Shown in pieces: positions 24,541 to 35,712 of a DNA stretch of 64,000 bases. The notes under the pieces were generated by a model. It did no database searches. It was not told where the DNA came from and saw nothing but the letters and a program-made list of their open reading frames with translations. This DNA is from Anaeromyxobacter sp. Fw109-5. GTDB lineage: Bacteria; Myxococcota; Myxococcia; Myxococcales; Anaeromyxobacteraceae. Position numbers and translations under genes: made by a program. The stretch is taken from positions 1,674,001-1,738,000 of the forward strand of contig NC_009675.1 in the NCBI RefSeq assembly GCF_000017505.1, given 5' to 3'. Each line of letters starts with the position of its first letter. Position 1 is the stretch's first letter.

Positions 24541-27500
24541 CCTCGGCGTCCCGGCCGCCATCGTCGGCGCGTACTTGGCCGCCCTCTTCGGCGTCGCGGC
24601 GTGGGCGGAGCGGCCCGCCGGCCGCAGGCTGGCGGCCACGCCGCTCGTCTACGCGCTCTCCATGGGCGTGTACGCGACCACGTGGACGTTCTACGGCAGC
24701 GTCGGCTTCGCCGCCGAGAACGGGGTCCTCTTCCTCACCGTGTACCTCGGCCCCACGCTCTGCGCGATCGCGTGGTGGTGGACGGTCCGCAAGCTCATCC
24801 GGATCAAGGCGGAGTACCGCGTGACCGGGCTGCCCGATCTCCTCGCCCTGCGCTACGAGCGATCGCACCGGGTGTCACTGCTCGCCACCGGCCTGCTCGT
24901 GGTCGGGCTCGTGCCCTACCTCGCGCTCCAGCTGAAGACGCTGTCGGCGACGCTCGGCCTCGTGGCGGGCGGGACCGGTGCGCTCGCGTACCCGCGGGTC
25001 GGAGATCGCGTCGGCCCGCCGCTGGTCGCCTTGCTCGTGCTGTTCACGGTGCTGTTCGGGCTGAGGCGGGTCCGCCCGACGGAGCGCCACCCGGGCCTCA
25101 TGGTCGCGCTCGCGGCGGAGTCCGCCGTGAAGCTCGTCGCGTTCATCGCCGCCGGCCTGTACGTGACGTACGGTCGCTACGACGGGCTGACCGACGTGTT
25201 CCAGCGCGCGGCGGCGGCGCCGGCGCCGCTGGTGCCGGACCTCCTCGGGGGCCAGGGGGTGGTCACCTGGCTGCTGCACCTGCTCGTCGCCGGCGTCGCG
25301 GTCGTCCTCCTGCCGCGCCAGTTCCACGTCGCGGTCGTCGAGGCCTCCGACGAGCGCCACCTGCGCACCGCGATGTGGCTGTTCCCGGCCTACCTGCTCG
25401 CGATGAACGTCTTCGTCCTGCCGATCGCCCTCGGCGGGCTCCTCCTCGGCCTCCCCGTGGCGCAGGCGGACTCGTTCGTCCTGTCGCTGCCGCTCGAGGA
25501 GGGACGCAACGCGCTCTCGTGGCTCGTCTTCCTCGGCGGGTTCTCCGCGGGGACGGGGATGATCATCGTCGAGACGACGGCGCTGGCCACGATGATCTCG
25601 AACGACGTGGTGGTGCCAGCCGCCGACCGGTTCCGTCCGCTCGCGGGCCTGGGCCGGCACCTCCGGCCCGTGCGGTGGGTCAGCGCCGCGGCGATCCTCG
25701 CCGCCGCGTTCGCGTACGAGCGCGCGTTCGGCGCGCAGTACTCGCTCGCGTCGATCGGGTTCGTGTCCTTCGTGGCGGTGCTCCAGCTCGCGCCCGCGGT
25801 GGTGGGGGTCCTCTTCTGGCCGGGCGCGAGCCGCACCGGCGCCGTCGCCGGCATGTCCCTGGGGATCGCGGCGTGGGTGTACACGCTCGTGGTGCCGGTC
25901 CTGGCGCGCTCCGGATGGCTCCCGGAGTCGATCCTCACCCTGGGGCCGTTCGGGATCGAGCCGCTCCGTCCCGAGGGGCTCCTCGACGTGCACCTCGACG
26001 CCGTCTCCCACGCGGTGCTGTGGACGCTGGTCCTGAACGGCGGCGCGTTCGCCGTGGGGTCGCTCCTGTTCCCGCCCTCGTCCGAGGAGCTCGCCCGGGC
26101 CGAGCGCATCGTCGGCCTCCGCGCCCCGCCGCTCGCGCGCGACGCGGACGAGAGCCCGAGGGTGGCGCGCGTCGAGGACAAGCGCGCCGCCGCAGCGGCG
26201 CTCCTCGCGCGGTACCACGGAGAGGAGGACGGCGCCCGCCTCGCCGAGGAGTGCCTCGCCCGGGCAGGCGCGCCGCGGGAGGGCGGGCTCTCGGCGATCC
26301 AGCTCGCGCAGCTGCAGGCCGAGGTCGAGACGACGCTCGCCGCCGCCATCGGCAGCGCCGGCGCGCACGCGGCGCTCCGGCGCAACCCGCTCGTGCTCCC
26401 CGAGGAGTCCCGCGCCATCTCGGCGGCGTACGCCGAGATCCTCACCTCGCTCCAGGTCTCGCCCGCCGAGCTCGAGCGCAAGCGGGAGTACCACCGCGAG
26501 CGCGAGCGACTCCTCCTCCACGAGGCCGAGGCGCAGCGGCTCCTCGCGGAGATCAGCGGCCGGCTCGGCGCGTCGCTCGCGCTCGAGGACGTGGCGCGCG
26601 CGGCGGTGCGGCTGCCGGTCCCGCAGCTCGCGCAGGCGGCGGTGCTGTGGCTCGCCCCCGCCGGCGGGAGGCCGGGGCGAGCGTGGGTGGCGCACCCCGA
26701 TCCGGAGCGCGAGGGGGCGGCGCGGGAGGCGGCGGAGCGCGCGGCGGCGCACCTCGAGGAGGTGACGAGCGTCTCGCGCGCGCTCGCGACGGGGCGGCCC
26801 GTCGTGCGCCCGGAGGGGCCGGATCCGGGGTGGCCGGAGCCGCTGCGCGCGGCGGTCGGGCGCATGCGCGAGCTGACGCTGCCGCTGCTCGCCGGCCGGA
26901 AGCCCCTCGGCTCGCTCACGCTCCTCGGTGCGCCGCGGTCGGAGGGCGCGGACGACATCGCCCTCGCGGAGGAGGTCGCGCGGAGGCTCGCCATCGCGCT
27001 CGAGAACGCCCGCCTCTACGAGCGCGCGGAGGAGGCGGTGCGGGCGCGCGACGAGTTCCTCGCCGTGGCCTCGCACGAGCTGAAGACCCCGCTCACGCCG
27101 CTCCGGATCCGGATCCACGCCCTCGAGCGGCTCGTCGCGCGGGACGAGCTCGCGAGCGTCCCCCGCGAGAAGCTCGTCCAGCTCCTCTGCGGCGCCGAGG
27201 AGCAGGTGCTGCGCGTCGTGGGCCTCGTCGACGATCTGCTCGACGCCACTCGCATCTCCGCCCGGCGGCTGAAGCTCCGGCCCGAGCCGATGGACCTGGT
27301 GGCGAGCGTGCGCGCGGTCGTCGAGCGCCACGCGACGGAGCTCGCCGAGGCGCGCTGCGCGGTCCACGTGGACGCGCCCGACGAGGCGCGGGGCGTCTGG
27401 GACCGCCTGCGGGTGGAGCAGGTGATCACGAACCTCCTGCTCAACGCGGCGAAGTACGCGCCGGGGACGCGCGTGGACGTGCGCGTTCGATCCGACGGCG

Positions 27501-27745
27501 CGCGCGCCTGCGTCGCGGTGCACGACGGGGGGGCCGGCATCTCGCCGGAGGATCAGGAGCGCATCTTCCTGCCCTTCGAGCGGGCCGCGCGCTACCTGGA
27601 GGTGAGCGGGTTCGGGCTCGGGCTGTTCATCGTGCGCCAGATCGTCGAGGCGCACGGGGGCCGCGTGACGCTCGCGAGCGCCCCCGGGCAGGGGACGACG
27701 TTCACGATCGAGCTGCCGCGCGCCACCGCGCCGCCCCCTGCGTGA
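24533..27745 (+). CDS. CbrA-like sensor kinase: sodium/solute symporter domain fused to histidine kinase
   Basis: The 1070-residue protein begins with an SSS/SLC5-type transporter domain of about 12-13 helices (roughly residues 1-530; TTWTFYGSVGFAAENG, VTGLPDLLALRYERSH). An acidic helical linker comparable to the STAC region follows (about 540-670), then a GAF-like domain (about 680-835) that retains SLTLLG and IALENARLY. The kinase core has His848 in FLAVASHELKTPLTP and an ATPase domain (QVITNLLLNAAKYAPG, DGGAGISPEDQERIF, GFGLGLFIVRQIVEAHGG). This is the CbrA class, in which a transporter-like module senses or transports a nutrient (histidine for Pseudomonas CbrA) and controls phosphorylation. 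The coupled receiver upstream is its likely partner. Ligand unknown. Confidence 0.88.
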   Translation: MGDLGVPAAIVGAYLAALFGVAAWAERPAGRRLAATPLVYALSMGVYATTWTFYGSVGFAAENGVLFLTVYLGPTLCAIAWWWTVRKLIRIKAEYRVTGLPDLLALRYERSHRVSLLATGLLVVGLVPYLALQLKTLSATLGLVAGGTGALAYPRVGDRVGPPLVALLVLFTVLFGLRRVRPTERHPGLMVALAAESAVKLVAFIAAGLYVTYGRYDGLTDVFQRAAAAPAPLVPDLLGGQGVVTWLLHLLVAGVAVVLLPRQFHVAVVEASDERHLRTAMWLFPAYLLAMNVFVLPIALGGLLLGLPVAQADSFVLSLPLEEGRNALSWLVFLGGFSAGTGMIIVETTALATMISNDVVVPAADRFRPLAGLGRHLRPVRWVSAAAILAAAFAYERAFGAQYSLASIGFVSFVAVLQLAPAVVGVLFWPGASRTGAVAGMSLGIAAWVYTLVVPVLARSGWLPESILTLGPFGIEPLRPEGLLDVHLDAVSHAVLWTLVLNGGAFAVGSLLFPPSSEELARAERIVGLRAPPLARDADESPRVARVEDKRAAAAALLARYHGEEDGARLAEECLARAGAPREGGLSAIQLAQLQAEVETTLAAAIGSAGAHAALRRNPLVLPEESRAISAAYAEILTSLQVSPAELERKREYHRERERLLLHEAEAQRLLAEISGRLGASLALEDVARAAVRLPVPQLAQAAVLWLAPAGGRPGRAWVAHPDPEREGAAREAAERAAAHLEEVTSVSRALATGRPVVRPEGPDPGWPEPLRAAVGRMRELTLPLLAGRKPLGSLTLLGAPRSEGADDIALAEEVARRLAIALENARLYERAEEAVRARDEFLAVASHELKTPLTPLRIRIHALERLVARDELASVPREKLVQLLCGAEEQVLRVVGLVDDLLDATRISARRLKLRPEPMDLVASVRAVVERHATELAEARCAVHVDAPDEARGVWDRLRVEQVITNLLLNAAKYAPGTRVDVRVRSDGARACVAVHDGGAGISPEDQERIFLPFERAARYLEVSGFGLGLFIVRQIVEAHGGRVTLASAPGQGTTFTIELPRATAPPPA

Positions 27746-27766
27746 CCCGCCGCCGGCGCGCGTCGA

Positions 27767-28714
27767 TCAGGCCGCCGACAGCTTCGCGAGCGACCGCGGC
27801 AGCACGAGCTTGCCGCGGATCGCCTCGCGGAAGCTCTCGCGGGTCTCGGCGGCGATCTCGTGCGCCTCGCGGCGCAGGATGTGGCCGCGCGCGGAGCGCT
27901 CCTTGAGCTGCTTGCGCAGATCCGTCGCGAGGCGGATGTTGCGCGCGCCGGTCGCGTCCGCGCGGGCGGCCTCGCTGCGCTCGCCCTCCGCGAGCATCCC
28001 GACGATCGCCTCCACGGCGAGCACGTCCGTCTCGGTCACGAGGTCCGCCTCGAGCACGAGGTTCCGCTCGGGCGCGAGCACCGAGCGGGACACGTGGTGG
28101 AAGCGGCTCATGCGCGCGCTCGCGAGCAGCGACCGGAAGAGCTGCTTGGAGACGCCGAAGGGGAGCACGGAGGCGCCCGCCAGCGTCCGATCGAGGAAGT
28201 CGTCGTGCTCCCGCAGCGCGCGGGTCGAGACCTGGCGGGCGAGCTGCGAGAGCGCGCGATCCATGCGCTGGTCGTAGCGCAGCTCCCAGTAGGCGTGGCG
28301 GGTGCGCGCCTTGTGGAACGAGGCCACGGTCTTGAACGGCACGTAGTAGTTGTGCGCGACCGTGTCGGCGGCGAGGTGGGCGAGGAAGCCGAGCGAGAAC
28401 GCCTGCTCCGCTCCGGGCTTGGCCTGCTTGAACACGTTGAAGCCGACGCGCCAGTTGTGACAGTGGTACAGGTACCTCGCCATGTTCTTGCCCACGACGA
28501 TGTCCGCGGCGAGGGACCCGTACAGGAAGTCGTGGCCGAAGTCCTGGAGCAGGCCGCGCAGCGACGGCTGCACCACCCCGAGGCTCGAGAGCGCCTGCGC
28601 GGAGAAGTTGAGGTGCGCGAGCGGGCCCCACGCCTGGGCGTCGGACGGGAGGGCGAGGATGAGGATCGCGACGGCGGCGAGGGGCAGAGCGGCGAGCAGG
28701 CGCTTCATGTTCAT
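27767..28714 (-). CDS. Secreted zinc-dependent phospholipase C family protein
   Basis: The 315-residue protein starts with a signal peptide ([20 protein letters not shown], cleavage after SDAQA). The mature N-terminus begins with Trp-Gly in the family manner ([14 protein letters not shown]). Metal-ligand patterns of the zinc-dependent phospholipase C / P1 nuclease fold (PF00882) are visible: His in [17 protein letters not shown], and [20 protein letters not shown] with its HxxxD motif. The remaining 150 residues are helical and charged. It likely hydrolyses phospholipids in the periplasm or outside the cell. ATG 28714 is preceded at nine bases by a TACAAT -10 box. Fold assignment good, substrate unknown. 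Confidence 0.82.
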   Translation of the reverse strand: MNMKRLLAALPLAAVAILILALPSDAQAWGPLAHLNFSAQALSSLGVVQPSLRGLLQDFGHDFLYGSLAADIVVGKNMARYLYHCHNWRVGFNVFKQAKPGAEQAFSLGFLAHLAADTVAHNYYVPFKTVASFHKARTRHAYWELRYDQRMDRALSQLARQVSTRALREHDDFLDRTLAGASVLPFGVSKQLFRSLLASARMSRFHHVSRSVLAPERNLVLEADLVTETDVLAVEAIVGMLAEGERSEAARADATGARNIRLATDLRKQLKERSARGHILRREAHEIAAETRESFREAIRGKLVLPRSLAKLSAA

Positions 28715-28723
28715 CGAGCTGGG

Positions 28724-28753
28724 ATTGTAGGGGTCGGCGTCCGAGCGCCGCAA
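28724..28753 (-). promoter_or_regulatory. Promoter for the phospholipase C-type gene
   Basis: Minus strand: TTGCGG (28753-28748), an 18-base spacer and TACAAT (28729-28724). The ATG at 28714 follows after nine bases, so the leader would be at most two or three bases. Confidence 0.5.
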
Positions 28754-28789
28754 CGCGGCCTTCGGGAATTCGTGAGGGGTGGAACGGTC

Positions 28790-29656
28790 GTGAGCAAGCA
28801 CGCACATCTGGGGAGCGAGGAGGTGGTCGAGGTGGCGCGCGAGGCGCTGCGTCACCTCGCCTGGCTCCGCTCGGCGGGGGTCTCCGAGGTGCCCGCTCCG
28901 GCGCTCGCTCCCGACATCGCCCCGCATGGTCTTCCGGCTGAGCCCGCCGCGCCGCCGAAGGTTCCGGCCCGCGGGGGGGCGCCCGCCGCCGGCCCCTCCG
29001 CGGAGCGGGCCGCCCCGGCGCTCGCCACCCCGGCACGCGTCGGGCCGGACGCCCCTCCCGGCGGGTACACCACCGCGGACAAGGGCTGCGGCAGCCCGGC
29101 CCTGCTGGGCCTCCGCGGGGAGCTCGGCGAGTGCACTCGCTGCAAGCTGGCGGGCACCCGGACGCACGTCGTGTTCGGCGTGGGGAGCCCGGCCGCCGAG
29201 CTCATGTTCGTGGGCGAGGGTCCCGGCGCCGACGAGGATCAGCAGGGAGAGCCCTTCGTCGGCAAGGCGGGGCAGCTGCTCACGAAGATGATCGAGGCGA
29301 TGGGCTTCCGCCGCGAGGACGTCTACATCGCGAACGTCGTGAAGTGCCGCCCCCCCGGCAACCGCAACCCGGAGCCGGACGAGCTCGCCGCCTGCGAGCC
29401 GTTCCTGCGCGCGCAGATCGCGGCCATCTCGCCGAAGGTGATCGTGGCGCTGGGGAAGTTCGCGGCGCAGACGCTGCTGCGGGACACCACGCCCATCTCC
29501 AAGCTGCGCGGCCGCTGGTCGAGCTACGAGGGCGTGAAGCTCATGCCCACCTTCCACCCCGCCTACCTGCTCCGCAGCCCGGAGGAGAAGAAGAAGGCCT
29601 GGGAGGATCTTCAGCTGGTGATGAAGGAGCTCGGCCGGCCCTTGCCACGGAGGTAG
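28790..29656 (+). CDS. Family 4 uracil-DNA glycosylase (4Fe-4S type)
   Basis: The 288-residue protein removes uracil from DNA. Residues 1-85 are an Ala/Pro-rich extension of unknown role; this or similar tails occur in several type 4 enzymes. The catalytic domain has the cluster ligands [17 protein letters not shown], the active-site motif [36 protein letters not shown] with a third Cys and CEPF with the fourth. The C-terminal [13 protein letters not shown] loop carries the conserved His. GTG at 28790 is preceded by a GAGGGGTGG ribosome site; a GTG at 28772 is also possible. The next gene begins two bases after its stop, so it is cotranscribed with the NfeD gene. Confidence 0.92.
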   Translation: MSKHAHLGSEEVVEVAREALRHLAWLRSAGVSEVPAPALAPDIAPHGLPAEPAAPPKVPARGGAPAAGPSAERAAPALATPARVGPDAPPGGYTTADKGCGSPALLGLRGELGECTRCKLAGTRTHVVFGVGSPAAELMFVGEGPGADEDQQGEPFVGKAGQLLTKMIEAMGFRREDVYIANVVKCRPPGNRNPEPDELAACEPFLRAQIAAISPKVIVALGKFAAQTLLRDTTPISKLRGRWSSYEGVKLMPTFHPAYLLRSPEEKKKAWEDLQLVMKELGRPLPRR

Positions 29657-29658
29657 CC

Positions 29659-31017
29659 ATGCGGCGTCCTCGGAGCCCGCGCCTCGTCCTGGCGGCCGTC
29701 GCCGCCCTCGCTGCGGCGATCGCGCTCGCCGCTCCGGAGCCGGCGCCGCCGCCGCCTCCTGCCGCGCCGCGCGTGCTCACGCTCGAGATCCGCGGCCCCA
29801 TCACCGGCGGGACCGCCGAGTACGTGGCGGCGGGGCTCGTGCGGGCCCGCGAGGGCGCGTACGCCGCGCTCGCGATCGAGCTCGACACGCCGGGCGGCGC
29901 CCTCGACGCGACGCGCGAGATCGTCCAGGCGATGCTCGCCTCGCCGATCCCGACGGTGGTCTGGGTCGGCCCCGCCGGCGCCCGGGCCGGCTCCGCGGGC
30001 GTGTTCCTCACGCTCGCCGCGGACGTCGCCGCGATGCACCCCACCTCCAACATCGGCGCCGCGCACCCCGTCACCGGCAGCGGCCGCGACGTCGCGGAGG
30101 AGGCCGGGAAGGACATGGCGAAGAAGGTGGAGAACGACACCGCCGCCTTCGCCCGGAGCGTCGCGGCGGCGCGCGGCCGGAACGCCGACTGGGCCGAGCG
30201 CGCGGTGCGCGAGAGCGTGGCCATCACCGCGGCGGACGCGGTGAAGGAGCGCGTCGTGGACTTCACCGCCGCGGAGCTGCGCCTCGCCGTCGAGGGCGCC
30301 GACGGGCGGAAGGTGAAGACCACCGCGGGGGAGCGCACGCTGCGCACCCGCGGCGCCGCGCTCGAGCCGTACGAGAAGACCGTCCGGCAGCGCGTCCTCT
30401 CCTTCCTCGCCGATCCCAACGTCCTCGCGATCCTGATGCTGGTCGGCACCCTCGGCATCGCGCTCGAGCTCTACAACCCCGGCTCGATCGCACCCGGGGT
30501 GATCGGCGCGTTCGCGCTGTTCCTCGCCTTCGTGGGGATGCGCGTCATCCCGGTGAACGCCGGGGCGGTGATCCTGCTCCTCGTCGGGGCGGGCCTCCTC
30601 GTCGCCGAGGCGTACGTGACGACCCACGGCATCGCCGCCGTGGCCGGCGCGGCCTGCCTCGTGCTCGGCCTCGCCTTCTTCGTGGATCGCGCCTCGCCCG
30701 ACTACCGGTTCGCCCCCGGCACGCTCACGATCTCGCCGTGGATCGTCTGGCCGACGCCCGTCGCGGTGGCGCTCGCGCTGGGGTTCATGGCCTGGAAGGT
30801 CGCCGGCACGCGCAGGCGCCCCCTGCAGCTCGGCGCGCCCGGGCTCATCGGCAGCGCGGGCGAGGCGCTCTCCGACATCGGCCCCGCCGCCGGCGAGGCC
30901 TTCGTGCACGGCGAGTACTGGCAGGCGCGCAGCGCGGACGCGATCCCGGAGGGGGCGCGCGTGCGCGTCGTGTCGGTGGAGGGTCTCACCGTGACGGTGG
31001 TCCGGGAGGGGGCGTGA
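29659..31017 (+). CDS. nfeD: NfeD-type membrane protease with ClpP-like domain
   Basis: The 452-residue protein starts with a signal/anchor segment (LVLAAVAALAAAIALAAPEP). A ClpP-class serine protease domain (about 40-230) follows, with ELDTPGGALDATREIVQAML and GARAGSAGVFLTLAADVAAM holding the likely catalytic Ser. Four to five membrane helices come next (VLAILMLVGTLGIALELYNP and others) and a C-terminal NfeD OB-fold (residues 385-452, GAPGLIGSAGEALSDIGPAA). This long NfeD form is typically encoded next to a stomatin-like SPFH protein, and here the SPFH gene follows. In archaea the pair is linked to membrane protein quality control. GGAGG overlaps the end of the preceding gene and serves the ATG at 29659. 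Confidence 0.9.
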   Translation: MRRPRSPRLVLAAVAALAAAIALAAPEPAPPPPPAAPRVLTLEIRGPITGGTAEYVAAGLVRAREGAYAALAIELDTPGGALDATREIVQAMLASPIPTVVWVGPAGARAGSAGVFLTLAADVAAMHPTSNIGAAHPVTGSGRDVAEEAGKDMAKKVENDTAAFARSVAAARGRNADWAERAVRESVAITAADAVKERVVDFTAAELRLAVEGADGRKVKTTAGERTLRTRGAALEPYEKTVRQRVLSFLADPNVLAILMLVGTLGIALELYNPGSIAPGVIGAFALFLAFVGMRVIPVNAGAVILLLVGAGLLVAEAYVTTHGIAAVAGAACLVLGLAFFVDRASPDYRFAPGTLTISPWIVWPTPVAVALALGFMAWKVAGTRRRPLQLGAPGLIGSAGEALSDIGPAAGEAFVHGEYWQARSADAIPEGARVRVVSVEGLTVTVVREGA

Positions 31018-31144
31018 AACAATCCTCCGGAGATTGATTCACAACCCCTGAGGCTCCGACCGCGGGATAGTAGTGAACACGCTCCACGCCGCCGCGCTCG
31101 GGCGCCGGCGCACGCCGCACGAACGGCTCCCCGGAGGTCTCACC

Positions 31145-31909
31145 GTGCCGCTCCTCGGAATCGCGATTCCCGTCGCCGTCATCCTCCTGTGGTTCCTCTC
31201 CGGCATCCGCATCATCAACGAGTACGAGCAGGGCGTGGTCCTCCGGCTCGGCCGGTTCTCCGGGACCCGCACCGCCGGGCTCAAGTGGATCATCCCGTTC
31301 ATCGACCGGATGATCATCATCGACATGCGCATCACCGCCGAGCAGGTGCCGCCGCAGGACGTGATCACCCGCGACAACGTCTCGGTGAAGGTGAACGCGG
31401 TCATCTACTTCCGCGTGCTCCAGGCCGACCGCGCCTTCCTCCAGGTGACCGACTTCCTGTTCGCGACGAGCCAGTTCGCGCAGACCACGCTGCGATCCGT
31501 GCTCGGCCAGGTCGACCTCGACGATCTCCTGAGCCAGCGCGACAAGATCAACCGCCAGCTCCAGGAGATCATCGACCGGCACACCGAGCCGTGGGGCGTG
31601 AAGGTGACGGCCGTCGAGGTCAAGCAGGTGGACCTGCCCGAGGAGATGCGGCGCGCGATGGCGAAGCAGGCGGAGGCGGAGCGCGAGCGCCGCTCGAAGG
31701 TGATCGCCGCCGAAGGCGAGTACCAGGCCGCCACGAAGCTCGGTCAGGCCGCCGACGTCATCGCCCGCTCGCCGGGCGCGCTGCAGCTCCGCTACCTGCA
31801 GACCCTGGTCGAGATCTCGGCGGAGAAGAACTCCACCATCATGTTCCCGCTCCCCATCGAGCTCGTGAAGCCGTTCATCGACGCGGGGCGGCTGCCCGGT
31901 CCGAAATAA
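31145..31909 (+). CDS. SPFH/stomatin-like membrane protein (slipin)
   Basis: The 254-residue protein has one N-terminal membrane helix ([18 protein letters not shown]) followed by the SPFH/band 7 domain: [60 protein letters not shown] charged coiled-coil region ([20 protein letters not shown]) completes the stomatin pattern, and the ending [20 protein letters not shown] is typical of slipins. It likely oligomerises on the inner membrane and works with the NfeD protease encoded just upstream. GTG 31145 is preferred because GGAGG lies six bases upstream; an in-frame GTG at 31073 would add 24 residues. Assignment secure, physiological role inferred. Confidence 0.92.
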   Translation: MPLLGIAIPVAVILLWFLSGIRIINEYEQGVVLRLGRFSGTRTAGLKWIIPFIDRMIIIDMRITAEQVPPQDVITRDNVSVKVNAVIYFRVLQADRAFLQVTDFLFATSQFAQTTLRSVLGQVDLDDLLSQRDKINRQLQEIIDRHTEPWGVKVTAVEVKQVDLPEEMRRAMAKQAEAERERRSKVIAAEGEYQAATKLGQAADVIARSPGALQLRYLQTLVEISAEKNSTIMFPLPIELVKPFIDAGRLPGPK

Positions 31910-32057
31910 CGGCGCGGCGCCCGCGTAGAGCGATCCGTCCCTCTGGGGAGAGAGGACCGGCGAGGGGTGTCCGGCGCACGGGCCGGGCATCCCTCGGCCG
32001 CATTTCCTCGAAGGGGGAGCGGAACGGGCGAGCCGTCCGGCGCCGTCGCTCGCCCTC

Positions 32058-32990
32058 TCACAGCTCCGCGACGATCGTCCCGTCCGCGCGCGTCCACGCG
32101 CGCGACATGACCGGCGTGTTGTTCGCGAACCCGGGCTCGCCGCGCGGGCCCACCACGATCACGCCTCCCTCGCCCTGGACGCGGCTGCCGAGGGCGGCGA
32201 CCGCCTCCCGGGCCGCCTCCGTCGCCGCCACTCCACGTCCGACGAGCTCCGCGACGTGGCGCGCCAGCGTGAGCTGGATGATCCGCTCTCCGTGGCCGGT
32301 GCAGGAGACGGCGGCGAGCGCGTCGTCGGCGTAGGTGCCGCAGCCGATGAGCGGCGTGTCGCCCACCCGGCCGGGGAGCTTCAGCTGCATCCCGCCCGTC
32401 GAGGTCGCCGCGGCGAGGTGGCCCCGCGCGTCCCGGGCGGCCGCCCCGACCGTTCCGGACTTCTCGCCGAGGGGATGAAGACCCCGCGGCGAGAAGCTCC
32501 CTGCCGCCGCTCGGGCCGCTTCCCAGCGCGCCCGCTGGCGGGGGGTCACGAGGAGCCCGTTGTCGTGCGGGAGGATGCCGACCTCGCGCGCGAACGCGGA
32601 CGCGCCGGGGCCGGCGAGCAGCACGTGGTGCGAGCGCTCCATGATGGCGCGGGCGAGGGAGACCGGGTTCCGCACGTCCTTCACCACCGCCACCGCGCCG
32701 CAGCGGAGCGTGGCGCCGTCCATGATCGACGCGTCGAGCTCCACGTCTCCGGCGGCGGTGAGCGTCGCGCCCGTCCCGGCGTTGAACGTCGGGTCGTCCT
32801 CGAGGATCCGCACGGCGGCCTCGACGGCGTCGAGCGCGCTCCCGCCGGCGAGGAGGATGGCCCAGCCGGCCTCGCAGGCACGGCGTACGCCCTCGAGGCG
32901 GGGGGCGTCTGCGCCCCCGTATGAGGCCGGGTCATCGGAACCGAGGCTTCCGGCTCCGCCATGGACGATGATGGCGGACGTCGCGTGCAT
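32058..32990 (-). CDS. iaaA: Isoaspartyl peptidase / plant-type L-asparaginase (Ntn hydrolase)
   Basis: The 310-residue precursor is self-cleaved before Thr180 ([20 protein letters not shown]), which becomes the N-terminal nucleophile of the beta subunit. Other family blocks are [12 protein letters not shown] at the N-terminus, [20 protein letters not shown], and [15 protein letters not shown] for substrate binding. The enzyme hydrolyses beta-aspartyl dipeptides and asparagine. The protein has no signal peptide, so it works in the cytoplasm. It is convergent with the SPFH gene over a 148-base gap that holds no recognisable feature, and divergent from the thiolase operon. Assignment is secure; preference for isoaspartyl peptides over asparagine is inferred. 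Confidence 0.92.
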   Translation of the reverse strand: MHATSAIIVHGGAGSLGSDDPASYGGADAPRLEGVRRACEAGWAILLAGGSALDAVEAAVRILEDDPTFNAGTGATLTAAGDVELDASIMDGATLRCGAVAVVKDVRNPVSLARAIMERSHHVLLAGPGASAFAREVGILPHDNGLLVTPRQRARWEAARAAAGSFSPRGLHPLGEKSGTVGAAARDARGHLAAATSTGGMQLKLPGRVGDTPLIGCGTYADDALAAVSCTGHGERIIQLTLARHVAELVGRGVAATEAAREAVAALGSRVQGEGGVIVVGPRGEPGFANNTPVMSRAWTRADGTIVAEL

Positions 32991-33053
32991 GACGGGTGGG
33001 GAGGGTAGGGAGGCGGGTGCCCGCGATCAAGCCGGCGCGCGGACGCACGTTCG

Positions 33054-33106
33054 TTGGCGCGCAGGATCGGCGCTTCCTATGTTCCGGGCGCCCGGAGGTC
33101 CTCCGG
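33054..33106 (+). promoter_or_regulatory. Promoter and palindromic operator candidate of the thiolase-scoAB operon
   Basis: TTGGCG at 33054-33059, an 18-base spacer and TATGTT at 33078-33083. Two palindromes follow directly: TCCGGGCGCCCGGA at 33083-33096 (perfect, 14 bp, across the predicted transcription start) and CCGGAGGTCCTCCGG at 33092-33106. Their position suits a repressor site. The regulator is not visible in the window. Confidence 0.4.
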
Positions 33107-33127
33107 AGCTCCCGACGAGAGGTCATC

Positions 33128-34309
<1,182 letters not shown>

Positions 34310-34320
34310 CGGAGGCCGGG

Positions 34321-35034
34321 ATGAACAAGCTCGTCGAGTCGGCGGACGCGGCCGTCGCGGACATCCGCGACGGTGCGACCGTCATGGTGGGTGGCTTCGG
34401 GCTCTGCGGCAACCCGGAGAACCTGATCGCCGCGCTGCACCGCAAGGGCGTCAAGGACCTCACCGTCATCTCGAACAACTGCGGCACGACGGAGCAGGGG
34501 CTCGGGATCCTCCTGAAGGCGCGGCAGATCCGGAAGATGGTCTCGTCGTACGTCGGCGAGAACAAGGAGTTCGAGCGTCAGTACCTCTCCGGCGAGCTCG
34601 AGGTCGAGCTCGTGCCGCAGGGAACGCTCGCGGAGCGCATCCGGGCGGGCGGCGCGGGCATCGGCGGCTTCTACACCGCGACGGGCGTCGGGACGCAGGT
34701 CGCGGAGGGGAAGGAGACGCGCGTCATCGACGGGCGCGAGTACCTGCTCGAGCGGCCGCTCGTCGCCGACTTCGCCCTGGTGTACGCCTGGAAGGCGGAC
34801 ACCTGGGGGAACCTGCTCTACCGCAAGACCACGCGGCAGTTCGGGCCGATGATGGCGACGGCCGCGAGGATCACGATCGCCGAGGTGGAGCACGTCGTCC
34901 AGCCGGGAGAGATCGACCCGGACGTCGTCCACACCCCGAGCATCTACGTGAAGCGGCTCGTGAGGGGCGAGCGGTACGAGAAGTGGATCGAGCGGCGCAC
35001 GGTGCGCCCGCGGCAGGTCTCGGAGGGACGCTAG
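34321..35034 (+). CDS. scoA: 3-oxoacid CoA-transferase subunit A
   Basis: The 237-residue alpha subunit of a family I CoA transferase has the CoA-binding signature [35 protein letters not shown] and [17 protein letters not shown] follow. [20 protein letters not shown] completes the family pattern. Together with the beta subunit encoded next it transfers CoA between succinyl-CoA and acetoacetate (SCOT) or between acyl-CoA and acetate. The following gene starts at the base after its stop (TAGATG), so the subunits are made together. Placement after the thiolase favours acetoacetate/ketone-body use. The donor acid is inferred, not seen. Confidence 0.93.
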   Translation: MNKLVESADAAVADIRDGATVMVGGFGLCGNPENLIAALHRKGVKDLTVISNNCGTTEQGLGILLKARQIRKMVSSYVGENKEFERQYLSGELEVELVPQGTLAERIRAGGAGIGGFYTATGVGTQVAEGKETRVIDGREYLLERPLVADFALVYAWKADTWGNLLYRKTTRQFGPMMATAARITIAEVEHVVQPGEIDPDVVHTPSIYVKRLVRGERYEKWIERRTVRPRQVSEGR

Positions 35035-35691
35035 ATGCCGCTCACCCGCGAGCAGATCGCCACCCGCGTCGCGAGGGAGCTCCGCGACGGTTTCTACGTG
35101 AACCTCGGCATCGGCATGCCGACCCTCGTGTCCAACTACGTGCCGGCGGGGATCGAGGTGGTGCTGCAGTCCGAGAACGGCATCCTCGGGGTCGGTCCCT
35201 ATCCCTACGACGGCGACGAGGACCCGGACCTCATCAACGCCGGCAAGGAGACGGTGACGGTGCTCCCCGGCGCCGCGTTCTTCTCCTCCGCGGAGTCGTT
35301 CGCCATGATCCGCGGCGGCCACGTCGACCTCGCCATCCTCGGCGCGCTCGAGGTGTCGGAGCGCGGCGATCTCGCGAACTGGCTCGTGCCCGGGAAGATG
35401 GTGAAGGGCATGGGTGGCGGGATGGACCTCGTCGCGGGCGCGAAGCGGGTGGTGGTGATGATGGACCACGCCACGAAGGACGGGCGCCCGAAGATCCTGA
35501 AGCAGTGCACGCTGCCCCTCACCGGCCGCCGCTGCGTCTCGGCCATCTGCTCCGACCGCGCCTGGATCGACGTGTCCCAGGACGGGCTCGTCCTGCGCGA
35601 GCTCGCGCCGGGGGAGACGGTCGCGTCCGTGCAGGAGCTCACCGAGGCGAAGCTCATCGTCGCGCCCGACGTGAGGACGATGCAGGTCTGA
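35035..35691 (+). CDS. scoB: 3-oxoacid CoA-transferase subunit B
   Basis: The 218-residue beta subunit carries the catalytic glutamate in [20 protein letters not shown], which forms the covalent glutamyl-CoA intermediate. [40 protein letters not shown] and [20 protein letters not shown] are further family blocks. It starts directly after the scoA stop. The enzyme acts in the cytoplasm on acetoacetate with the preceding thiolase. After its stop lies a 128-base gap with a large inverted repeat before the next gene. Assignment is secure. Confidence 0.93.
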   Translation: MPLTREQIATRVARELRDGFYVNLGIGMPTLVSNYVPAGIEVVLQSENGILGVGPYPYDGDEDPDLINAGKETVTVLPGAAFFSSAESFAMIRGGHVDLAILGALEVSERGDLANWLVPGKMVKGMGGGMDLVAGAKRVVVMMDHATKDGRPKILKQCTLPLTGRRCVSAICSDRAWIDVSQDGLVLRELAPGETVASVQELTEAKLIVAPDVRTMQV

Positions 35692-35712
35692 CTCACCGCT
35701 CCCGTCGCGAAG

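Noticed and set aside
31910-32057. Small gene or RNA in the 148-base convergent gap
   Set aside because: No frame with a start signal and no clear structured RNA; simple GC-rich spacer.
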